Shown: positions 1-8,122, counted from the stretch's first letter. The stretch: DNA of 64,000 bases from Thalassobacillus pellis (GCF_016908295.1 NZ_JAFBDO010000002.1:806001-870000), one strand, 5' to 3'. The notes: a model not told the origin generated them from the sequence alone. Numbers and translations are program-made.

Positions 1-33
1 AAGCACGACTGGTGTTTCGAAAGGAGCTGCGCT

Positions 34-1098
34 TTGAAAGACCTTCACTCATTCGGCTGGTATGCAAAACGCATCAAGCCTGACCTACCGAAAGAAGCAT
101 TCAAGCCTGTGCCTGCCCGCTTGTTCGGTGGGTTGGCATATGTATGTGTGACGGTTGCTGGACTTCTGGCAATCAGTATCTTTGACCTGCACATAATCGT
201 AAATATAATGATATCGCTCGTAATCGGGTTCAGTTTTGCCGGAATGGGATTTCTCGGACACGAAATCCTGCACGGTACCGTAATTCGTAACCCGCTTGCC
301 CGTGATATTCTTGGAGCGATCGCTTTTTTCCCGTTAAGCACCGGGCCGAAGCTGTGGCGAAAATGGCATAACCTGACCCATCATCGCCATACCCAGCATG
401 ACGAAATGGACCCGGATGCATGGCCGACATTGGAAAAATTGTTTAAGAAAAAAATATTCCAGTGGATCTATAAACTGCCTCATCCGGTTCGTGCTACATT
501 CAGCTTTGCATCGCTTGCTGTCCAGTTCTCGTTGCATTCGATCAAAATGTTTACGGCTTACATCAAGGAATTCAAACCAAAAAAGCAGCCGGAAGTATGG
601 CTGCAGGCTATACTGCCATGGGTAACCTGGATCGGATTATTATTTGTGATCGGGTTTACCAAGTGGGTGTTTGCATTTCTGATTCCGCTATTGATTGCCA
701 ACTTGATTGTTATGGGATATATTTCGACTAACCATCGGCTGAACCCGCTCACACCGGTCAACGACCCGCTCGCGAACAGCCTGACGGTAACCGTGCCTAA
801 ATGGGTCGATGTGCTGCATTTCAATTTTTCCTATCACACCGAGCATCACCTGTTTCCAGGCATGAATCCGAAATATTACCCGCTTGTAAAAGAAGAAATC
901 AAAAAGAGATGGCCGGAGCGGTATCACGAAATGCCTCTTTCTCAGGCATTGAAAGCTTTATGGAGAACGCCCCGTGTTTACTTCAAAAACAACGAACTGG
1001 CTGATCCTCAATACGGGAAAGTTTACGGGTCACTGGGAAACGGTCTGGATCCGAAGAACATCCGCTTCCGCGTCAAACGTCTCCATTGGAAAAAGTGA
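34..1098 (+). CDS. Fatty acid desaturase, membrane di-iron type
   Basis: This protein (354 aa) should introduce a double bond into membrane acyl chains, with electrons from a ferredoxin or flavodoxin partner not seen here. The three histidine boxes of the family are visible: HEILHG near residues 76-81, HNLTHHRHT near 112-120 and HTEHH near 268-272. Hydrophobic stretches flank the boxes, around 35-80 and 200-235, as expected for a membrane enzyme. The start is a TTG at 34 placed behind AAGGAG at about 20-26; no better ATG exists nearby. It is a single gene followed by a strong terminator. The histidine boxes make the family assignment firm. Which position in the chain is desaturated cannot be read from the sequence. 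Confidence 0.9.
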   Translation: MKDLHSFGWYAKRIKPDLPKEAFKPVPARLFGGLAYVCVTVAGLLAISIFDLHIIVNIMISLVIGFSFAGMGFLGHEILHGTVIRNPLARDILGAIAFFPLSTGPKLWRKWHNLTHHRHTQHDEMDPDAWPTLEKLFKKKIFQWIYKLPHPVRATFSFASLAVQFSLHSIKMFTAYIKEFKPKKQPEVWLQAILPWVTWIGLLFVIGFTKWVFAFLIPLLIANLIVMGYISTNHRLNPLTPVNDPLANSLTVTVPKWVDVLHFNFSYHTEHHLFPGMNPKYYPLVKEEIKKRWPERYHEMPLSQALKALWRTPRVYFKNNELADPQYGKVYGSLGNGLDPKNIRFRVKRLHWKK

Positions 1099-1120
1099 TA
1101 TCAATACTTTCACCATGTAC

Positions 1121-1164
1121 AAAAAATGTCCTCCTTCTGTAATACAGAAAGAGGACATTTTTTT
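1121..1164. terminator. Bidirectional terminator, desaturase / dsdA
   Basis: A long stem pairs ATGTCCTCCTTCTGT with ACAGAAAGAGGACAT around a tiny loop. A-runs and T-runs flank it on both sides, so it can stop transcription from both convergent genes. Confidence 0.85.
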
Positions 1165-1169
1165 AATAG

Positions 1170-2522
1170 CTATTCATTCATTAACCTTTTTCCTTCCGCG
1201 ATGAACTGCTTTGCTTCTTGTTCTGGTACGAGACGTCCGCCCGTCGCCCAGACCACATGGGTCGCCCGGCCATTACTTTTACGTAATGTTTCTTTAAGTT
1301 TTTGACCATTTCCTGTGAGCTGATAAGGGCCATACATGCCGGCAAGTGCTGACGGCTCGAGAGTGATCCCTTCACTTCTGTTCAACAGATACAATAGTTT
1401 ATATAATTCATCGTCCCCAATCGTATAGATGGCTGATAACAAATGCTCCACCATTGGACCGGCGAATCCTGACGGTCGGCCTACTGCCAGTCCGTCTGCA
1501 GCTGTCAGGTTGTCGATGCCGAAATCCTGGACAGAAACTTTGTCGTGCATTCCCGTCATCATGCCAACCAACATGGCAGGAGAATGGGTCGGTTCGGCAA
1601 ATATACAGTGGGCATGATCTCCGAAGATCTGTTTCAGTCCATATGTGACGCCGCCAGGACCACCACCGACTCCGCATGGCAGATAAACGATGAGTGGATG
1701 CTGTTCATCCACCTGGATATTGTTTTCCTTCAGCTGCTTTTCAAGTTCCCGTGCTGCAACAGAATAACCTAGAAATAGTGCCTTGGAGTCCTCATCGTCG
1801 ACGAAATAGCATGCTGGATCCGCTGCACATTCCTCTCTTCCTTTTTCCACTGCCACACTGAAATCAGCCGGGTGTTCGACCACCTGTACACCATAGCTGC
1901 GAAGCTTTTCCTTTTTCCAATCCTTGGCATCTCTGGACATATGGACAGTGACACGAAAACCGAGTTTTGCACTGATGATACCGATGCTTAATCCAAGGTT
2001 TCCTGTTGATCCAACGGCTATGGAATACTTGGCAAAAAATGATTGGAACTTTTCCGAATGAAAGGCGGCGTAGTTCCCATCTTTTTCGATCATCCCATGA
2101 TCGATTGCCAGTTTTTCCGCGTGCTGCAGAATTTCATAAAAGCCACCCCTGGCTTTGATTGAACCGGCCACGGGCAATTCATTGTCACACTTCAGCCAAA
2201 GATCGCCATTAAAGTCCATTCCGTAAAAGGCTTCCAGTTCTTTTTTCATTTCAGAAATCCCTTTTAATGGCGATATAATCTTACCGCCTGGAAGCTCTGC
2301 TTCTGAGAATGCTTCTGTAAAAAATGGAATGAACCGCTGGAATAACGCCGCTGCTTCGTCAATTTCTCCCTGCTTGATGGGAAGTGCATCTGCTACAGTC
2401 TGATACGGCCTCCAGGATGGGTTCTCCCAGTAGACTTCTTCTGTTTGGACGACTTTCTTCAATAACGGATATTCCTCCAGCCATTTACTTTCCAGCTTCC
2501 CTGCAATCATTCGGTCCATCAT
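1170..2522 (-). CDS. dsdA: D-serine dehydratase (D-serine ammonia-lyase)
   Basis: A PLP enzyme (450 aa) that converts D-serine to pyruvate and ammonia, serving both detoxification and catabolism. The cofactor lysine sits in SIKARGGFYE near residue 123. The phosphate-binding glycine loop GSTGNLGLSIG lies near 174-184 and a second glycine-rich stretch (PCGVGGGPGG) near 285. The length fits the DsdA family. Two tandem ATG codons follow AAGGAGGTAAAGG; the first is used here. That SD site overlaps the stop codon of the upstream helicase gene, with only 3 nt between the ORFs, so the two are probably co-transcribed and translationally coupled. No DsdC-like activator or D-serine permease is adjacent. 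Confidence 0.92.
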   Translation of the reverse strand: MMDRMIAGKLESKWLEEYPLLKKVVQTEEVYWENPSWRPYQTVADALPIKQGEIDEAAALFQRFIPFFTEAFSEAELPGGKIISPLKGISEMKKELEAFYGMDFNGDLWLKCDNELPVAGSIKARGGFYEILQHAEKLAIDHGMIEKDGNYAAFHSEKFQSFFAKYSIAVGSTGNLGLSIGIISAKLGFRVTVHMSRDAKDWKKEKLRSYGVQVVEHPADFSVAVEKGREECAADPACYFVDDEDSKALFLGYSVAARELEKQLKENNIQVDEQHPLIVYLPCGVGGGPGGVTYGLKQIFGDHAHCIFAEPTHSPAMLVGMMTGMHDKVSVQDFGIDNLTAADGLAVGRPSGFAGPMVEHLLSAIYTIGDDELYKLLYLLNRSEGITLEPSALAGMYGPYQLTGNGQKLKETLRKSNGRATHVVWATGGRLVPEQEAKQFIAEGKRLMNE

Positions 2523-2525
2523 CCT

Positions 2526-3677
2526 TTACCTCCTTCCAGTCTTTACATCATTCAAACGTCCTTTATAAAGCACTTTTTCCACAGGCTCTATGGCAAGTTC
2601 TTTTGCAAATTTGCGCAGCCTCTTTTCCTCCTGTTCATTAACTATCGACACTACAGTCCCTGAAGCTGCGCCGAAGCGCCCTGTACGTCCGGCACGATGG
2701 ACATAGCTGTTGACTTCCTTCGGGATATCGTAGTTGACGACAAAAGGAAGGTCCTTGATATCGATGCCGCGTGCAGCGACGTCCGTCGCAAGGAGGAGCG
2801 GAACCTCCTCTTTCTTGAAGGCTTTCAAGGCTTTTTCCCGTTCGTCTTTTCTTGAATCACCGTGGATGACTGCTGCATCGACTCCCATGTAAGCAAGTTT
2901 TTCCGCTGCGACATTCAGGGTTCCGATATCTTTTACAAAAACAAGACCGCGGAACTCCGGTATGCCTGATAGCTTTTTCAATATATCTGTCTTCTTCCTG
3001 CTTTCTGCGGTCAGATAAACATGCGCGACATCTGGCTTTCCCTGTTCCTTATCAAGCTTGATGACCACAGGAGTATTCATCATCTCCAATGCCTCGGCTT
3101 TACTTTTTTCCGGCAACGTAGCGGAAAATAACAGCAGCTGGCGATCGGCCAATGTGCTTTTGATGATGTTTTCCACTGTCGCCTTGTGCTCCGGCAGTAA
3201 CAGCTGGTCACCTTCATCCATGACTACTGTTTTCACTTCATGCATTTTCAGTTTCTTCTTTTGAATCAATTCGTATACCCTGCCTGGTGTCCCGATTACA
3301 ATCCGGGGGTGTTTCTTCATTTTCTCGAGCTGGCGTTTGATATTCGCCCCTCCTATCAAAGTTGTGCTCGAAATGCCGCTTCCTTCCCCAAAAGTCTGGA
3401 GCTGTTCATGAATTTGCATCACCAGCTCACGGGAGGACGCCAAAATCACGGCCTGGGTATTTTTTTGCTCACTATCTATTTTATTAAGAATCGGGAGCAA
3501 GTAGGCCAGCGTCTTGCCACTGCCTGTCGGGGCTGTCGCAAGAACATCCTTACCTGCCATTACGGGAGGAACTGCTTCCCGCTGTATATCAGTCACCCTG
3601 TCGAACCCGGCCTTGTCCCAGGCAGTTTTTATAAACGGTTTCATTTCCTCTGGTAAATGCATTCTATTATCGCTCAT
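2526..3677 (-). CDS. DEAD-box RNA helicase, YfmL-like
   Basis: An ATP-dependent RNA helicase core of 383 aa with no long C-terminal extension, so it resembles the short B. subtilis helicase YfmL more than CshA or DbpA. Motifs in order: Q-motif region TDIQREAVPPV near 29-39, Walker A APTGSGKT near 49-56, SSREL near 81, GTPGR near 129, motif II DEGD at 154-157, SATLP near 181, HGDSRKDER near 270, ATDVAARGIDI near 301 and HRAGRTGRFG near 331. The alanine of DEAD is glycine. The gene leads a two-gene unit with dsdA. A ribosome-assembly or mRNA role is inferred from the family. Confidence 0.9.
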   Translation of the reverse strand: MSDNRMHLPEEMKPFIKTAWDKAGFDRVTDIQREAVPPVMAGKDVLATAPTGSGKTLAYLLPILNKIDSEQKNTQAVILASSRELVMQIHEQLQTFGEGSGISSTTLIGGANIKRQLEKMKKHPRIVIGTPGRVYELIQKKKLKMHEVKTVVMDEGDQLLLPEHKATVENIIKSTLADRQLLLFSATLPEKSKAEALEMMNTPVVIKLDKEQGKPDVAHVYLTAESRKKTDILKKLSGIPEFRGLVFVKDIGTLNVAAEKLAYMGVDAAVIHGDSRKDEREKALKAFKKEEVPLLLATDVAARGIDIKDLPFVVNYDIPKEVNSYVHRAGRTGRFGAASGTVVSIVNEQEEKRLRKFAKELAIEPVEKVLYKGRLNDVKTGRR

Positions 3678-3767
3678 ATAATGATATCCTTTCCTGGTTC
3701 GTAACGTTTACTCATATCGTTATTCCATAACCATTCTAACCGACTTTTAACCAGGAACAAAAGCTTA

Positions 3768-3790
3768 AGCGCCTTGCTCACCCCCGATTA
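3768..3790 (+). repeat. Short Bacillaceae-type intergenic repeat
   Basis: The stretch AAGCGCCTTGCTCACCCCCGA recurs, with one or two changes, near 11486-11507, also between genes and also next to AAGCTTAAG. It runs straight into the two-hairpin repeat that begins at 3788. Function unknown. Confidence 0.5.
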
Positions 3791-3884
3791 GAAAAACTTG
3801 GCTTGTCGCCAAGTCCCTATGGCGAAAGCCTCAGATTTACTTATACTTTAATCCTTTAAAAAGTTTATATTTTTTTAAAGTACA
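3788..3884 (+). repeat. Two-hairpin dispersed repeat, copy 1
   Basis: An element of about 95 bp that starts TTAGAAAAACTTGG. It holds a perfect 7-bp hairpin, ACTTGGC-ttgtc-GCCAAGT, then GGCGAAAGCC, then an A/T-rich second hairpin built from ACTTTAA and TTAAAGT. Copies occur at 16454-16537 (same strand) and 54640-54730 (opposite strand). This copy fills the roughly 400-bp gap between the helicase gene and the first spore-type gene. The rest of that gap (about 3885-4070) shows nothing clear beyond a weak CATATACAA motif near 4004. Confidence 0.7.
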
Positions 3885-4084
3885 AGTTTAAGACTAGCCT
3901 CGCCGTAGAAATCACTGCACTATAGTTGCGATAATCTCTGCCAAACGGCCAAAAATACACTAATGTCCAGCTACACTAGTCCATCCTTTATATACACAGG
4001 AAGCATATACAATAGTAAGTCGAAAAAATAGAAGTGGTGTAAACTTCTGTTTTTTGACAACTAGTTAAAGGAGTGAAATTATCA

Positions 4085-4873
4085 ATGAAAAGAAACACAC
4101 GAGCTCATGGCAAACATAAATGCCCGCCACAACCATCAAGTGACAAAGCTAAAACGAAGTCTGTATTTTGTGAGGTGCAGGATACATCCCTTGACTTGGC
4201 AGGGGATATCCCTACAGCTGTCGATGTTCCAGTACCACTTTCCGATGTTGTGCTGCAGGTTGATGTGGAAGCGGATATCCATCTTCCTACCCACGCACGG
4301 GAGATCAAATGGGTACGCAAAAACGTTTCATTGAAACAATGCAAGGCTATTCCTTCCGTATTGGATCCGGATAACCTGCGAGTGAAAATTTATGTAACCG
4401 GGACAATTCATAAAAACATCCAGTATATCGAGGATGCCAGCGGTTTAATCAGAGACCACAGCGTTGATGTACCTTTTACATGTATCGAGTCCGTGGAATT
4501 GGATAATCCGATCCAATACCCTCTTTTCGACTTCCCGTTCAGTGTCAAAAGCTCTGTATTGGAAAGAAGAGAGCTTGCTAAAGATGGGCATGGTGCTGAT
4601 CGCTGCATAGATGGATCTCTATCCTTCGAAATCTACAATGAGCCGATCTCCTGTAAATTGATTGCTTCTGCAGTCAACGACTTCGACATTCACAAAGATT
4701 TCGATAACTGGGGTCGTTTCAGCCGCATTACGGAAAAAGCGGAAGTCGTCCTTGTATTCAAGCTTCTACAAACCCAGCAAATTTCCACTGAATTACCAGA
4801 TGATGGCGATAAACACGGTAAGAAGCCGACAGCCAGCCAGCGTTTCAAACACGTTGTCCGTAAACCTTATTAG
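4085..4873 (+). CDS. Spore-surface-type protein, SPOCS/CsxC-like (paralog 1)
   Basis: A protein of 262 aa with no signal peptide or membrane segment. The start is the ATG at 4085, 11 nt after AAAGGAG; the GTG at 4073 overlaps that SD and is rejected. The middle matches its neighbours at 6115 and 7154: a segment around VDVEADIHLPTHAREIKWVRK, then QCKAIP, then VTGTIHKNIQYIEDAS and SVDVPFTCIESVEL. This pattern (KGxxRKNIQY followed by xVDxPF) resembles the SPOCS/DUF3794 repeat of spore-envelope proteins such as SipL and the proteins often labelled CsxC-like. Exact family membership is by eye. It is convergent with the acidic paralog downstream. A spore coat or exosporium role is inferred. Confidence 0.7.
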   Translation: MKRNTRAHGKHKCPPQPSSDKAKTKSVFCEVQDTSLDLAGDIPTAVDVPVPLSDVVLQVDVEADIHLPTHAREIKWVRKNVSLKQCKAIPSVLDPDNLRVKIYVTGTIHKNIQYIEDASGLIRDHSVDVPFTCIESVELDNPIQYPLFDFPFSVKSSVLERRELAKDGHGADRCIDGSLSFEIYNEPISCKLIASAVNDFDIHKDFDNWGRFSRITEKAEVVLVFKLLQTQQISTELPDDGDKHGKKPTASQRFKHVVRKPY

Positions 4874-4885
4874 GATTTCATTAGC

Positions 4886-4922
4886 AAGGGTGACCCGGAT
4901 ACCCGGATCACCCTTATTTTTT
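4886..4922. terminator. Bidirectional terminator between convergent spore-type genes
   Basis: AAGGGTGA and CCGG pair with CCGG and TCACCCTT, followed by ATTTTTTA on the plus side. It serves both genes that end here. Confidence 0.8.
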
Positions 4923-6033
4923 ATGGCAGTTCTGTTACTACATGGACAAATTGCTTTTGATATACATCGACACCAGCAATAACTCTTCCTTGAACATAAA
5001 TGACGGTATCGCCGCTGTCTGACTTCACTGCCTCTTCATGAGACACAATATTGATGACCTTCGCTTCAAAATATGGCTTATGCGTAAGTTCTGTACATGA
5101 CGCTCGCTGCGTGATCACATCCGTGCTTCCCGGCGTACGGAAAGTGTATTCCGCATCATACTGGCTCGGGATATCAGGAGCATTTATCCATTCAAGTGAT
5201 ACTGTTTTTTCGAGTGGTATTTCCATTTTCAAGGACTTCATTTCACCCTCAGCATCTGCATATTGCACGTCAGCAAGCAAGACGAGACATAAAAACAGTA
5301 CATTGGACGGCAGGACAACCTTTCCATTGTATGATTTAAGCGACCAGTCAATGGCGATAAACCGAGCAATTGGAAATCCTATATCAAGCCGTTCGAGTAT
5401 ATCAATAGTGACTGGCTCGGATGCCAGGTTAACCGGCAATTGTACTTCCGTCGTTTTGCAAATTATCGGTGGATCCGGTTTCTTGTCACACACCGGTTCA
5501 GGGCAAGGTTTTTTGTGCTCACAGTCAGGAACATGGGGAGGACATTCATGGATGCAGGGGACTGGAAGACATGGTTCTTTATCTTTGCACTTCTTTTTAT
5601 CATCTTCATCATCCGCCCCCCATGGATAATCGTCCTCATCACAAAATTCCTCTTCACATTCTTCCTCATCACAAAATTCTTCCTCATCCGCTTCTTCTTC
5701 AGATTCGTGGTATGCTACGAATTCCTGGACGTCCTCCTGATCTTCCTCATGCTCGTGTTCCTGGTACTGCTGGTCTTCCTCCTCTTCATGCTCAAGTTCA
5801 TCCTCTAACTCATCTGCTGCGATAGCCAGGCGAATCTCATCCCATTCACTATCGGGATCATGCTTCTTTTCTTTGTCTTCCAGGTCATCAATCTGCCTGC
5901 CCTTCGTTTTCGGAGGTGGAAAAATCACCGGATTCGCGAGTGACTTTTGTTTATTATGCTTGAAAACGTCTGGTTCTGCGGCAGCCTCCTCCGAATGCAC
6001 GGGGTGATTCATTTGTTTACCCGAAAAGAACAT
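4921..6033 (-). CDS. Acidic, Cys/Pro-rich spore-surface-type protein (paralog 2)
   Basis: A 370-aa protein in three parts. Residues about 1-60 are polar. Residues about 60-155 are extremely rich in Glu and Asp with scattered Cys. Residues about 155-195 are Cys/Pro/His-rich (PCLPVPCIHECPPHVPDC). The last 175 residues resemble the SPOCS-like domain of the neighbours (VQLPVNLASEPVTIDI, then a VQYAD segment and a late YVQGRV repeat). Start choice is uncertain: ATG at 6033 or ATG at 6012, neither with a good SD. A strong GGAGGAGGTGA lies about 45 nt upstream (near 6074-6084) with no usable start behind it. A role as an outer-spore structural protein is inferred from domain and context. Confidence 0.6.
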   Translation of the reverse strand: MFFSGKQMNHPVHSEEAAAEPDVFKHNKQKSLANPVIFPPPKTKGRQIDDLEDKEKKHDPDSEWDEIRLAIAADELEDELEHEEEEDQQYQEHEHEEDQEDVQEFVAYHESEEEADEEEFCDEEECEEEFCDEDDYPWGADDEDDKKKCKDKEPCLPVPCIHECPPHVPDCEHKKPCPEPVCDKKPDPPIICKTTEVQLPVNLASEPVTIDILERLDIGFPIARFIAIDWSLKSYNGKVVLPSNVLFLCLVLLADVQYADAEGEMKSLKMEIPLEKTVSLEWINAPDIPSQYDAEYTFRTPGSTDVITQRASCTELTHKPYFEAKVINIVSHEEAVKSDSGDTVIYVQGRVIAGVDVYQKQFVHVVTELP

Positions 6034-6114
6034 ATTCGTGGGAAATAGCTGCTATCTAGCGCCGTTCCCCGTTCACCTCCTCCAACTCTGGTACAAACGG
6101 ATTAATTCATTCGG

Positions 6115-6900
6115 TCAAAACAAGTCATCATCATTTGTCGTAGAAGCTACCCGTAACTGCTGTTCCTGAAGTACCTTGACGGTGAAATCAAGCACCATCT
6201 TTTCGACCATCGTGGTAAAGTAGCCTTCATCAATTGGGGACTGCCCCGGTAATGGCTGCCTGTCGATTGCTTCATCCCATTCAATGATTTTACTGGAAAT
6301 CAATTCGCAATAAGGAAGCTCATTATAAAATTGCTTGCTTTCCTGATGGAACTGAGAGAGATCACTCGTCAGCACCTCATCCTTTTCCGGGAATCCTGAC
6401 GGCAACGGCCTTGAAACGAAAAAGTCGAATTCTTCCCGGTTGTTCACTTTCGGCATGACAGGCTTCGAAATATACTTTTTGATTTCTGTTACCGTTTCAA
6501 ATGGTATGTCTACCGTGTAGGAATGCAAATCTGAAGCTATCGAGGAAGATGTGTTGTTTTCTATGTCCGTACTCGGGCTCGCGTATTGAATGTTTTTACG
6601 AACGAAACCTTTTATGAACAATTTGTTGGTCGGCAGCAACAAGCGGCATTGGGTGATTTTCACCCGTTTTTTAATATCTTTTATCTCCAGTACCGGCTCC
6701 GGGAAATTTATTTCTGCATCCATATCGACCTGGATGCTTAATTCTGCCAGCACCACCGGCACCTTGGTGACAATTTTTCCGATACAGACATGGGGCTTGT
6801 GTTCGCACACCTTGTGGTGATCATGGTGATCTTTACATTCATGGTGGTCATGGTGGTCATGGTGGTCATGGTGGTCATGGCATTTTTTAAAATCTGACAT
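6115..6900 (-). CDS. His-rich spore-surface-type protein (paralog 3)
   Basis: A 261-aa protein. The start is the ATG at 6900, 8 nt after GGGAGG; the longer reading frame to 7026 has no SD. Residues about 8-35 are tandem His-Asp-His units ending CEHKPHVC, a likely metal-binding or charge-brush tail. The remainder is the shared domain: VPVVLAELSIQVDMDAEINF, PEPVLEIKDIKKRVKITQCR, LFIKGFVRKNIQYASP, SYTVDIPFETV, then a conserved C-terminal half with EFDFF, FPEKDEVLTSDLSQFHQ and YCELISS. It is closely similar along its whole length to the next gene (7154-7927). A CATAGGAT box 37 nt upstream of the start suggests a late sporulation promoter. Confidence 0.75.
   Translation of the reverse strand: MSDFKKCHDHHDHHDHHDHHECKDHHDHHKVCEHKPHVCIGKIVTKVPVVLAELSIQVDMDAEINFPEPVLEIKDIKKRVKITQCRLLLPTNKLFIKGFVRKNIQYASPSTDIENNTSSSIASDLHSYTVDIPFETVTEIKKYISKPVMPKVNNREEFDFFVSRPLPSGFPEKDEVLTSDLSQFHQESKQFYNELPYCELISSKIIEWDEAIDRQPLPGQSPIDEGYFTTMVEKMVLDFTVKVLQEQQLRVASTTNDDDLF
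6838..6880 (-). repeat. 9-bp coding tandem repeat (His-Asp-His units)
   Basis: The unit CATGGTGGT on the plus strand is repeated four to five times almost perfectly and encodes the His-Asp-His tail. Such a tract is prone to slipped-strand length change in steps of three residues. Confidence 0.85.
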
Positions 6901-6929
6901 TCGTGGCCCTCCCAAATTCAAGATGTTCC

Positions 6930-6957
6930 ATCCTATGTAGGCTTCTCTCCTATGTAT
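6930..6957 (-). promoter_or_regulatory. Putative sporulation-type promoter, paralog 3
   Basis: On the minus strand AC, 16 nt, then CATAGGAT fits the mother-cell sigma-K pattern (AC, 16-17 nt, CATAnnnTA) apart from the final A. It lies 37 nt before the ATG. A second CATAGGA copy lies 18 nt further upstream. Confidence 0.45.
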
Positions 6958-7057
6958 AGGCAAACGCCCAGATACAAGCATGCAATTTTCAAGGTGCTTC
7001 CTTCTGCAAACCTTCTGTGTCACCATTCTAAGCCATGTAGAATAATTTATTACATAG

Positions 7058-7107
7058 AAAAAGCACTACCTCCACTTACACTAACGGCAGTGGAAGAGAT
7101 AGTGCCC
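7058..7107 (-). terminator. Terminator of paralog 4
   Basis: On the minus strand GGCACTATCTCTTCCACT pairs with AGTGGAGGTAGTGC and is followed by TTTTTC, about 50 nt after the stop codon. Confidence 0.75.
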
Positions 7108-7153
7108 TGTAGATGCTTCATCAGCAATAAGAGTTGGATGAAGTATTGACAGC

Positions 7154-7927
7154 TTATAAAGCTGCGATTCGTACTTGCTGGTTTTGCAATATTTTGATGG
7201 TAAACTGCAGGAAAGTCTTTTGGATAATTTCCTCGAAGTAACCTTCTTCAAAAGGTGCGTTGCCTGGTAGCGGCTGACGATCAATAGCTTCATCATATTC
7301 CGTCATATCACTGGAAATGATTTCACAATACGGGAATTGATTATAGAACTGTGTACTGTCTTGATGGAACTGGGAAAGGTCGCTTGAGAGCAGCTGGTCT
7401 TTTTCCGGGAATCCATGCCCTAAGTTCTGTGCACGAAAGAAGTCGAATTCATTACGTGAATTGGTGACTGGTAATTGAGGCGGCTGGATGAAGCTTCCTT
7501 CCAAAACAGTTGTCACACATTCGAAAGGTACATCAACAGTCAGCGAGCGTAATTTAGAAGATACGCAGCTTCCCGATGAGTCATATGTCGGTGTAGCATA
7601 CTGGATGTTTTTACGGATGAACCCTTTCAGGAAGAGCTGATAGTCACCCGCAACGAAAGGATCTTCTCCTTCTGCTACCCCAGGAAGCAACAGCCGGCAC
7701 TGAACGATTTTCACCCGTTTTTTGATGTCCTTGATTTCCAACACCGGATCAGGAAAATGAATGTTCACTGACGTGCTGCTATTGACTGTCAACTCAGCCA
7801 ATGTAACTGGAAGCCTTGCAATCAGTTCTGGGTTCGCCGGAGTCAACACCGGATCTGCGTCGACGTTTGTACATTGTTCCACCGAAGCGGACTGGTTCAC
7901 ATCTACGCATTTATTGTCTTTTTTCAT
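7154..7927 (-). CDS. Spore-surface-type protein, SPOCS/CsxC-like (paralog 4)
   Basis: A 257-aa soluble protein with the same layout as the gene at 6115 but without the His tail. Shared blocks are LPVTLAELTV near 40, PDPVLEIKDIKKRVKIVQCR near 60-80, LFLKGFIRKNIQYATP near 98-114, LTVDVPFECV near 128, FPEKDQLLSSDLSQFHQ near 175 and EAIDRQPLPG near 217. The N-terminus carries a few Cys residues. The start ATG at 7927 follows AAAGGAGG. A CATAGGATA box 42 nt upstream matches the sigma-K minus-10 consensus exactly. A duplication of the 6115 gene is likely. A role in the outer spore layers is inferred, not shown. Confidence 0.75.
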   Translation of the reverse strand: MKKDNKCVDVNQSASVEQCTNVDADPVLTPANPELIARLPVTLAELTVNSSTSVNIHFPDPVLEIKDIKKRVKIVQCRLLLPGVAEGEDPFVAGDYQLFLKGFIRKNIQYATPTYDSSGSCVSSKLRSLTVDVPFECVTTVLEGSFIQPPQLPVTNSRNEFDFFRAQNLGHGFPEKDQLLSSDLSQFHQDSTQFYNQFPYCEIISSDMTEYDEAIDRQPLPGNAPFEEGYFEEIIQKTFLQFTIKILQNQQVRIAAL

Positions 7928-7960
7928 TGAATAATCCTCCTTTATATTTCAGGTACACTT

Positions 7961-7969
7961 TATCCTATG
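7961..7969 (-). promoter_or_regulatory. Putative sigma-K minus-10 box, paralog 4
   Basis: CATAGGATA on the minus strand matches CATAnnnTA and sits 42 nt before the ATG. No clear AC minus-35 pair is seen at the usual 16-17 nt, so the assignment is tentative. Confidence 0.4.
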
Positions 7970-8078
7970 CACAGGAACATAGATGGAATAGATGAATGAG
8001 GCAGTACATACGTGGATTTTGGTACGAGAATGGACCAGCATAGCCAGGCAAAAAAAATAGACTGGGTACTTGCACAGG

Positions 8079-8118
8079 TCTGCCTCCCTGTTGCATAGGA
8101 TTCTACAGAGGAGGCAGA
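8079..8118 (+). promoter_or_regulatory. SD-sequestering hairpin of the parM-like gene
   Basis: TCTGCCTCC at 8079-8087 pairs perfectly with GGAGGCAGA at 8110-8118. The second arm contains the GGAGG SD site, which stands 8 nt before the ATG at 8123. The 22-nt loop contains CATAGGATT (8094-8102), the same kind of box found upstream of the adjacent spore-type genes. RNA started upstream would bury the SD; RNA started from the loop box would lack the left arm. Confidence 0.65.
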
Positions 8119-8122
8119 TAAA

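Noticed and set aside
3240-3656. Plus-strand frame of 138 codons inside the helicase gene
   Set aside because: It is antisense to clear helicase motifs and has no SD or recognisable domain.
5051-5825. Long plus-strand frames opposite the acidic spore-type gene
   Set aside because: They arise because GAA/GAT-rich coding DNA gives TTC/ATC-rich antisense without stops. The minus-strand frame has the family domain; the plus frames have no SD.
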